Of a DNA stretch of 6,010 nucleotides, positions 1 to 4,510 are shown piece after piece. Position numbers and translations under genes: made by a program. The notes below the pieces were generated by a model. It searched no databases, was not told the origin of the DNA, and saw only the letters and a program-made list of their open reading frames with translations. Source of the DNA: JANYHF01 sp031367715 (GTDB lineage Bacteria; Pseudomonadota; Alphaproteobacteria; Rhizobiales; Hyphomicrobiaceae); contig JANLQJ010000010.1 in the NCBI GenBank assembly GCA_031367715.1, forward strand, positions 1-6,010, written 5' to 3'. Numbering within the stretch: the stretch's first letter is position 1; every line of letters begins with the position of its first letter.

Positions 1-142
1 AATCCACAACCTAAAGTCCAGACATCAGGTTGCGTTATCGTCTTGTTCTCGTTGTGCCGATCTTGAAATGATGGTGGCGGCGTATTTTGTCGAGAGGTTC
101 AGGAGGAGGTTGGAGTGTTGGGTCATAGGGCAAGATAGATAG

Positions 143-160
143 GCGTCACCAAGGTGACGC
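143..160. repeat. Perfect 8-bp inverted repeat, candidate oriT arm
   Basis: The sequence gcgtcacc-aa-ggtgacgc has perfect 8-base arms with a 2-base centre. It lies about 160 bases before the relaxase start. Relaxases of this class bind an inverted repeat next to the nick site, so this is a candidate relaxase recognition repeat. It could equally be a regulator site. It is not a terminator, because no T-tract follows. Confidence 0.5.
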
Positions 161-181
161 GAAAGCCCGCAGACTAGGCGC

Positions 182-201
182 AATCGTTGACGTCAAAGAT
201 T
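182..201. promoter_or_regulatory. 20-bp near-perfect palindrome, candidate operator
   Basis: The core ttgacgtcaa (187-196) is a perfect 10-bp palindrome. One mismatched pair outwards, aatc (182-185) pairs with gatt (198-201), so 18 of 20 positions are symmetric. Such dyads are typical of dimeric DNA-binding proteins. The core also contains TTGACG, which resembles a -35 box, but no well-spaced -10 box was found. Its position before the relaxase suggests control of the transfer gene or a part of oriT; the ligand is unknown. Confidence 0.45.
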
Positions 202-233
202 ATTTTCGCTGCGCAAGGATGGGTCATCACCTG

Positions 234-259
234 AGGCGGCATAGACAACATCGCCGCCT
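234..259. repeat. 7-bp stem hairpin before the relaxase
   Basis: The arms aggcggc (234-240) and gccgcct (253-259) are exactly complementary around a 12-base loop. The element lies 60 bases before the relaxase start and could affect its mRNA leader or belong to the oriT region. At 7 bp in GC-rich DNA, chance is a real alternative. Confidence 0.3.
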
Positions 260-319
260 TCAATTGATCACAAAGAGAGTGCCCATGAAACCACGCAGTA
301 TCGCCGCACGTGGTCAACT

Positions 320-2062
320 ATGTCGACGTCAGAGTTCAAACCAAAAGTCGGAAAGCCGCGCTCCCGCTCGACGGATAACGCCGGTCGCGTGACGCGCGTG
401 ATCGTCAAAGCCGCCGCGCGACGCCGGTCATCCAAATCACCTTGGGCCAACGCGCTGACCAAGCGGCCAGTCGCCGAGCTTGGGCGCGGCAAGGGCGCAC
501 TCTACCAATTGGCGACGCCACCTGCCGGCTGGCGCCGGGTCATCGTCAAAGTCCGCATCGCCCGTCACGGCGCCTCCGATCTTGGCGCTGCCCGCTCCCA
601 TCAGCACTACATCATGCGTGACGGCGTCACGGGCACAGGCGGTCCCGGACAACTCTATGATCGCGATCAGGATGTTGCCGATGGCGGCGGCTTCCTGGAG
701 CGACAAAAGGGCGACACCTACCAATTCCGAATGATTGTCGCGGCCGAAGACGGCGCCCGCCTGCGCGACCTGAAACCCTTCGTGCGCGATCTCATGATCA
801 AGATGGAGCGTGATCTGCACACCAAGCTCGATTGGGTGGCTGCAGATCATTTCAACACCGGCCATCCGCACACCCACGTCGTGATCGCCGGCCGTGACGA
901 CCAGCGCCAAGACCTCGTCATGGCCCGACACTATATCAGCCACGGCATCCGGCACCGAGCTCGCGATCTCGTCACTTTTGAGCTCGGCCCGGAATTGGCG
1001 TTCGAGCGCGCCGTCAAGCTCGCCAATGAAGTGAAGGCCGAGCGCTTCACCTCAATCGACTACGGCATCGTGACGGAGGCGAGAAACAACGTGCTGGTGA
1101 TCTCGGCGCGGGCCGATGGCGACCGTCAGCGCGAGGCGTGGCGCATCGGCCGGCTGCGGCACCTCGAAAAAATGGGGCTGGCCAAGGAACCGCACACCGG
1201 CGTCTGGCATATCGACAACGACCTGCAGGCCAAGCTGCGCAGCCTTGGCGAGCGCGGCGACATCATGGTCGCCATGCACAAGGTCATGCATGAACACGGC
1301 ATGGACCGTCCGGCGGGCGACTTCGCCATTTTCCACGGCGCCAAGGCGTCCGAGCCCGTGATCGGCCGCGTGCTGGAGGTTGGGATCGCCGACGAGATGA
1401 CGGATCGCAAGTTTCTCGTCGTCGATGGTGTGGACGGACGACTGCACTATGCCGTGATAGGCAAGCTGGCCGGTCAGGAGGCGCCCGAGGTCGGCGTGAT
1501 CGTGGCGATCACGGGCGGCGGCGAGAAAGCCAAGATGCAGAGCGCCCAGGTCAAGGTTCTATCGCATTGGCCGTTGGAGCGACTGCCAGACGCTCAAGCC
1601 GTGACCTGGTTCGACAAAGTGATTGTCGAGGACAAAATCCCGGTCCTGAGCGAGCGCGGCTTTGGTGCGCAGGTCGCGACAGCGCTCGGAAAGCGCGCCG
1701 ATTGGCTGGTGGCAACCGGTCATGCCATCACCGAGCGACCCGGTACCATCACGCCCAAGCCGGGCATGCTTCGCGGCTTGGACCGGCTGGCGGAATCACG
1801 GCTCGCATCCCAACTCTCCGAACAATTGGATCGCGTTTACCGTCCGGCCGCCGAGGGCGAACGGATCACCGGCAAACACATCCAGACCGTCGAACTCCCG
1901 TCAGCGCGGCTCGCTGTCATCGCCGGACGGACCGATTTCACACTCGTGCCTTGGCGCAAAGACCTCGCGCAATTCCACGGCAAAGACATCAGCGTAACGG
2001 TCAATGATCGCGCCATCACACTTGCCCTCGCCCGAGGGCGCGATCTGGGATTGTCCCGATAG
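320..2062 (+). CDS. MOB-P/VirD2-like relaxase with DUF3363 C-terminal region
   Basis: This cytoplasmic DNA strand transferase nicks one strand at oriT, stays bound to the 5' end through a tyrosine and leads the strand into the recipient. The 580 residues match the usual length of the family. After a basic N-terminal tail (1-80), motif I is seen as SHQHYIMRDGV with likely catalytic Tyr97. Then come the DTYQFRMIVAAEDG block (about 132-145) and the metal-binding histidine motif HFNTGHPHTHVVIAG (177-191; His182, His184, His186). ARHYISHGIRHRARDL (202-217) and FELGP follow, typical of this subgroup. From about 240 to the end is the DUF3363 region, including GERGDIMVAMH, VDGVDGRLHY and a terminal VPWRKDL...GRDLGLS, so the protein looks intact. 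ATG 320 is the first usual start in a frame open only from 245, but it has no clear Shine-Dalgarno sequence. The usual downstream partner, a TraG/VirD4 coupling protein, is absent, suggesting a mobilizable element or a remnant. Confidence 0.95.
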   Translation: MSTSEFKPKVGKPRSRSTDNAGRVTRVIVKAAARRRSSKSPWANALTKRPVAELGRGKGALYQLATPPAGWRRVIVKVRIARHGASDLGAARSHQHYIMRDGVTGTGGPGQLYDRDQDVADGGGFLERQKGDTYQFRMIVAAEDGARLRDLKPFVRDLMIKMERDLHTKLDWVAADHFNTGHPHTHVVIAGRDDQRQDLVMARHYISHGIRHRARDLVTFELGPELAFERAVKLANEVKAERFTSIDYGIVTEARNNVLVISARADGDRQREAWRIGRLRHLEKMGLAKEPHTGVWHIDNDLQAKLRSLGERGDIMVAMHKVMHEHGMDRPAGDFAIFHGAKASEPVIGRVLEVGIADEMTDRKFLVVDGVDGRLHYAVIGKLAGQEAPEVGVIVAITGGGEKAKMQSAQVKVLSHWPLERLPDAQAVTWFDKVIVEDKIPVLSERGFGAQVATALGKRADWLVATGHAITERPGTITPKPGMLRGLDRLAESRLASQLSEQLDRVYRPAAEGERITGKHIQTVELPSARLAVIAGRTDFTLVPWRKDLAQFHGKDISVTVNDRAITLALARGRDLGLSR

Positions 2063-2094
2063 TTCGTAGGCAGAATTAGAGAACTTGGGGCCTC

Positions 2095-2115
2095 CGGCAG
2101 CCGAAACGGCCGCCG
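2095..2115 (+). terminator. Strong hairpin 32 bases after the relaxase stop
   Basis: Bases 2095-2103 pair with 2107-2115 around an AAA loop: eight pairs with one A/C mismatch, nearly all G-C. The position just behind the stop codon suits a transcription end or an mRNA 3' stabiliser. No T-run follows, so it is not a classic intrinsic terminator. Confidence 0.35.
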
Positions 2116-2151
2116 TCCCGCCCTATCGCGCCGGCCCACCGGCCCGCGCGA

Positions 2152-2172
2152 CCGAGCCCCCACGGGTCTCGG
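2152..2172 (+). terminator. Second GC-rich hairpin behind the relaxase
   Basis: ccgagccc (2152-2159) pairs with gggtctcgg (2164-2172) if one T (2167) bulges out, leaving a 4-base loop. With the hairpin at 2095 it forms a tandem pair behind the relaxase. There is no T-tract, and chance in this GC-rich stretch cannot be excluded. Confidence 0.25.
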
Positions 2173-2528
2173 CCCTGGCGGGTAACGGTCGGTAGGCCAA
2201 AAGACCAAGTCGGAGGTCGACCACAGCAAATAAGTCAATGCCGTCGCCGCCTTTGCTTTTCGAAACCTAATGCCCGCAGGTGATCGCATCGCTTCAGATG
2301 CTTCCCCGCTGTCCGCTTGCTGATTGCAGTGGCGGAAATTCACGAACACCGATCGAGGGGACTCAGACACGGCGTTGCGGCTCCCGGAAGTCATTCCGCA
2401 GTTCGCAACCGACAACTGAAAATACCCATGGCCTTTCCGTGCTCCGATAGTGTCAAATGGGGACCAGCAACCCATCGGCCCGATCCTGACATCGAAGACA
2501 CCTTCAATCCCCCATTGGAGTTCACGCG

Positions 2529-3695
2529 ATGCACTCGCTGGAAATCACTCTCTCGACCGAACGTCTGGCCGACCTGATCGGCGCGATCTACGATTGCGCG
2601 CTCGATCCTGGCCGCTGGCCGGACGTCAGTGGCGAACTCATCGCGGTGACCGCCAGCGCGGCCGGCGGCGTCCTGGTGCACGACATCAACAGTAGCCAGG
2701 TGCTGCGGCTGGCCGATCACGGCTTCGACCCCACATTCTGGCCCGCGCAAGCGCAGTACGGCCACGAGAGCCCGCTGATCGCCGCGGCGATGCTGGCCGG
2801 GCCCGGCAAGGTCATCACCATGGCCGACGCCACCAGCGACGAGGACCTGTTTTCCAGCCGCTACTACCGCGAGTGCGGCGCGCCGTTCGGCTTCCGCGAC
2901 GGCATGGGCTTGTTGGTGTTCCGCTCGCACCGGCGTGTCGCCTTCTCCGGGGCCGTGCGCAAGGACACGCAGCCACGCTATGGGGTCGCCGATGTCAGGC
3001 TGATGCAGCTGCTGGCGCCGCATATCTGCCGCAGCTTCGCCATCTCGGAAGCGCTCGACCTCAAGACCGTGCGTTCGGACCTCTTGGAGGGAATGCTCGA
3101 TCAACTGACTGTGGGCGTCTATCTGATCGACCGCCAGGGCCGGGTGGCCTACCTCAATGCCGCCGCCGAACGGCAGATCGCAACAGGTGACGCCATCCGC
3201 ATCACCGATCAGCGATTGCATCCGACCGATAAGGCGGCGGCCGAGCGCTTGGCGCTCATGACCGTGCACGCCGAGGGTGAGCACGCTCTGCTTGGCATCG
3301 ACGGTGGGACGATCGCGCTGCCTAGCGCAGCTGGTGCTGGCTATATCGCCTCGGTGCTGCCGGTCGGCAATGGCGCGCGCCGCCATGTTCTGGCCCCGTT
3401 CGCTGCCGTCAGCGCGGTGTTCGTGCAGGACCCAACCACCGGCCCGGCGCTGCCGGGGGAAGAGCTGGCGCGGCTCTACGGCCTGACCGCCGCCGAATTG
3501 CGCGTGCTGATGGCGCTGTCCACCGGTCTTGCCATCAAACCCGCCGCCGAAATGCTGGGCATCGCCGAGCAGACCGCCAAGACGCATCTGGGTCGCATCT
3601 TCACCAAGACCGGCACCTCACGGCAGGCGGAACTGCTGCAGTTGGTGGCGCGATCAATCCCGCCGGTAAACGGCACGCCGGATGGGCATCGCTGA
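2529..3695 (+). CDS. LuxR-type helix-turn-helix regulator with PAS-like domain
   Basis: This is a cytoplasmic transcription factor of 388 residues. The N-terminal third (about 10-175) is a conserved-looking sensor region without a recognised ligand pocket. Residues about 185-300 look like a PAS domain: the stretch DQLTVGVYLIDRQGRVAYLN (191-210) has the usual 'G-V-x-L-I-D--G-R-V-x-x-x-N' opening. The C-terminus (about 313-375) is a LuxR/FixJ/NarL-type DNA-binding domain, with LTAAELRVL (319-327), a scaffold helix ending in EMLGIAEQTAKTHLGRIF (341-358) and KTGTSRQAEL (360-369). There is no receiver domain with a phosphorylatable Asp, so it is not a standard response regulator, and no typical acyl-homoserine-lactone domain was recognised. 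ATG 2529 is preceded by GGAG at 2517-2520, eight bases away. The targets are unknown; the membrane protein and adhesin genes downstream on the same strand are natural candidates. A long minus-strand frame overlaps the gene but is judged a shadow. Confidence 0.9.
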   Translation: MHSLEITLSTERLADLIGAIYDCALDPGRWPDVSGELIAVTASAAGGVLVHDINSSQVLRLADHGFDPTFWPAQAQYGHESPLIAAAMLAGPGKVITMADATSDEDLFSSRYYRECGAPFGFRDGMGLLVFRSHRRVAFSGAVRKDTQPRYGVADVRLMQLLAPHICRSFAISEALDLKTVRSDLLEGMLDQLTVGVYLIDRQGRVAYLNAAAERQIATGDAIRITDQRLHPTDKAAAERLALMTVHAEGEHALLGIDGGTIALPSAAGAGYIASVLPVGNGARRHVLAPFAAVSAVFVQDPTTGPALPGEELARLYGLTAAELRVLMALSTGLAIKPAAEMLGIAEQTAKTHLGRIFTKTGTSRQAELLQLVARSIPPVNGTPDGHR

Positions 3696-3711
3696 GCCCA
3701 AGCGATCAGCG
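3690..3711 (+). terminator. Weak hairpin at the end of the regulator gene
   Basis: cgctga (3690-3695, including the stop codon) pairs with tcagcg (3706-3711) around a 10-base loop. An alternative stem pairs atcgct (3688-3693) with agcgat (3701-3706). Both are only six pairs and no T-run follows, so any terminator role is uncertain. Confidence 0.2.
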
Positions 3712-3743
3712 CGTGTAAACCATCACGAGATAAGACTCGGCGC

Positions 3744-3769
3744 CATGATACGGACGATTGATGCGCGCC
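3744..3769. repeat. 26-base direct repeat, copy 1
   Basis: The 26 bases begin catgatacggacgattgatg and end cgcgcc; they are identical to 4364-4389. The copy starts 80 bases before the chosen start of the membrane protein gene, and alternative starts of that gene (3758, 3761) lie inside it. Both copies contain an ATG followed by the same seven codons, but neither is convincingly coding. An aacca motif also precedes both copies at a similar distance (21 and 23 bases). Possible roles are a shared regulatory site, a dispersed repeat element or a recombination footprint. Confidence 0.9.
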
Positions 3770-3823
3770 CATCTGCTGTGTGTCAGTCTGGCGGCGCTGT
3801 CACCCCGCGCAACTGGCTTTGGC

Positions 3824-4276
3824 ATGTTCAGTCATTTCACACTGTCTGGCGAGGCGTTGGCCTTTCAGGTAGCGAACTACCAATCGCTGCCGTTCAACAA
3901 ATCGGCGCGCGGCGTCGCGGCGATGATAATGTTGGGTTTTTTCACTGTCACCTCGGTGATCGGACTGGCGGCCATTTTCTTTCTCGATGGAGCCCAACTT
4001 ACCACCGGCGAAGCTGTTGTTATATTGCTTATTATCAATTCAGTTGTCTACATCCCACTGATTTACTTGAGCTACCGAGGTAATATCTGGGCAACTGCAG
4101 GCCTGTTCTTGTGGTTTTCGCGCGATATTGTCGGCGTGCTCTTGGCTCTGTATCCGCATATTTTCAACATTGGACTTGGCGTGCTGGCGTTCTGGCTGTT
4201 CTGCGCCGGAAAACTGTGGGCAGTTGTTCTGGTTGAGCGCGCGTATCGAAAAAGCCAGCGCTTGGCGGTTGCCTAG
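3824..4276 (+). CDS. Small four-helix membrane protein of unknown function
   Basis: The family is not recognised. From ATG 3824 the protein has 150 residues. A short polar N-terminus contains NYQSLPFNKSARG (18-30). Four hydrophobic segments follow at about 31-54, 64-84, 88-110 and 113-137, and the tail is basic (ERAYRKSQR). It is probably an inner-membrane protein. The start is uncertain: the frame is open further upstream, with TTG 3758 and ATG 3761 adding up to 22 residues, but these lie within the 26-base repeat and none of the starts has a strong Shine-Dalgarno sequence. 3824 was chosen because the protein then begins just before the polar segment that leads into helix 1. The gene looks less GC-rich than its neighbours, which fits either membrane-protein codon bias or separate acquisition. 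It lies alone between the two direct repeats, downstream of the LuxR-type gene and upstream of the adhesin-like gene. Confidence 0.75.
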   Translation: MFSHFTLSGEALAFQVANYQSLPFNKSARGVAAMIMLGFFTVTSVIGLAAIFFLDGAQLTTGEAVVILLIINSVVYIPLIYLSYRGNIWATAGLFLWFSRDIVGVLLALYPHIFNIGLGVLAFWLFCAGKLWAVVLVERAYRKSQRLAVA

Positions 4277-4363
4277 GGTTCGTCCGATTCGCCAAAACCG
4301 CGCCTCTGCCCGGGCGCCAGTCCAAGACGGGCGTTAACCAAGCCTCCAACATAAATTTCCCGG

Positions 4364-4389
4364 CATGATACGGACGATTGATGCGCGCC
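4364..4389. repeat. 26-base direct repeat, copy 2
   Basis: This copy is identical over 26 bases to 3744-3769, and the two start exactly 620 bases apart. Unlike copy 1, it is followed by an inverted partner of its right half, forming the hairpin at 4375-4411. It ends 121 bases before the start of the adhesin-like gene. Confidence 0.9.
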
Positions 4390-4411
4390 TCCATCGCGTG
4401 CGCATCAATCG
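4375..4411. repeat. 12-bp hairpin overlapping repeat copy 2
   Basis: cgattgatgcgc (4375-4386) and gcgcatcaatcg (4400-4411) are perfectly complementary around a 13-base loop. The left arm lies inside the 26-base repeat, and the right arm is absent at copy 1. A perfect 12-bp stem is unlikely by chance. It lies 88 to 115 bases after the membrane protein stop and about 100 bases before the adhesin start, so it could be a terminator (no T-run is seen), an operator, or a palindromic repeat element of which copy 1 keeps only half. Confidence 0.75.
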
Positions 4412-4496
4412 CGACGGATCGTCGAACATCGTCAGGTCCATAGCCCGTTCTGCTAACCCCGCGACACCGCTGCTCGAACGGCGCCGCAATCTGCGT

Positions 4497-4502
4497 AAGG
4501 AG
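4497..4502 (+). promoter_or_regulatory. Strong ribosome binding site for the adhesin-like gene
   Basis: AAGGAG lies eight bases before ATG 4511, the best Shine-Dalgarno match noticed in the window. It fixes the start of a gene whose end lies outside the window and argues against the overlapping frame starting at 4365. Confidence 0.85.
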
Positions 4503-4510
4503 TTCCAGCC

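Larger units (their letters stand above)
1..319. other. Non-coding leader upstream of the relaxase
   Basis: No convincing gene is seen here. The short frames present (for example an open frame running in from the left edge and stopping at 140, and a 33-codon minus-strand frame at 126-25) resemble nothing I recognise. The stretch looks less GC-rich than the relaxase gene. It contains an 8-bp inverted repeat (143-160), a 20-bp near-palindrome (182-201) and a 7-bp hairpin (234-259), spaced over about 115 bases directly before the relaxase. MOB-P relaxase genes often have their oriT just upstream, so this is the best place in the window for a transfer origin. No nick sequence was recognised, so that is inference. 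Confidence 0.5.
2063..2528. other. 466-base gene-free stretch between relaxase and regulator
   Basis: No reading frame here resembles a known protein. The minus-strand frames crossing it continue antisense to the flanking genes and look like GC-rich shadows. The first 110 bases are very GC-rich and contain two hairpins (2095-2115, 2152-2172). The remainder is mixed in composition and probably includes the promoter of the LuxR-type gene, though no clear -35/-10 pair was found. No tRNA or attachment-site duplication was seen. In related transfer islands a coupling-protein gene would be expected here, so this may be a junction between element and host DNA or a scar of deletion (inference). Confidence 0.5.

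Noticed and set aside
1837..2475. 212-codon minus-strand frame covering the relaxase end and the gap
   Set aside because: Its C-terminal half is antisense to the conserved DUF3363 region, and the rest resembles no known protein. Its Arg/Pro-rich content looks like a shadow.
2391..3587. 398-codon open frame on the minus strand
   Set aside because: It is antisense to the LuxR-type gene, whose PAS and helix-turn-helix motifs are clear. The minus-strand product is a low-complexity Arg/Gly/His-rich sequence typical of GC-rich shadow frames.
3682..4083. 133-codon + strand frame spanning repeat copy 1
   Set aside because: It overlaps the membrane protein gene in another frame, and its product lacks domains or a coherent composition. 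The four hydrophobic helices of the other frame are the better signal.
3744..4389. Integron gene cassette with attC sites
   Set aside because: The flanking 26-base repeats carry no convincing RYYYAAC/GTTRRRY box pairs. The nearest GTTAACC (4333-4339) does not fit the consensus, and no integrase is seen.
3744..4411. CRISPR array
   Set aside because: Only two direct copies exist, 620 bases apart with a gene between them, so there is no repeat-spacer pattern.
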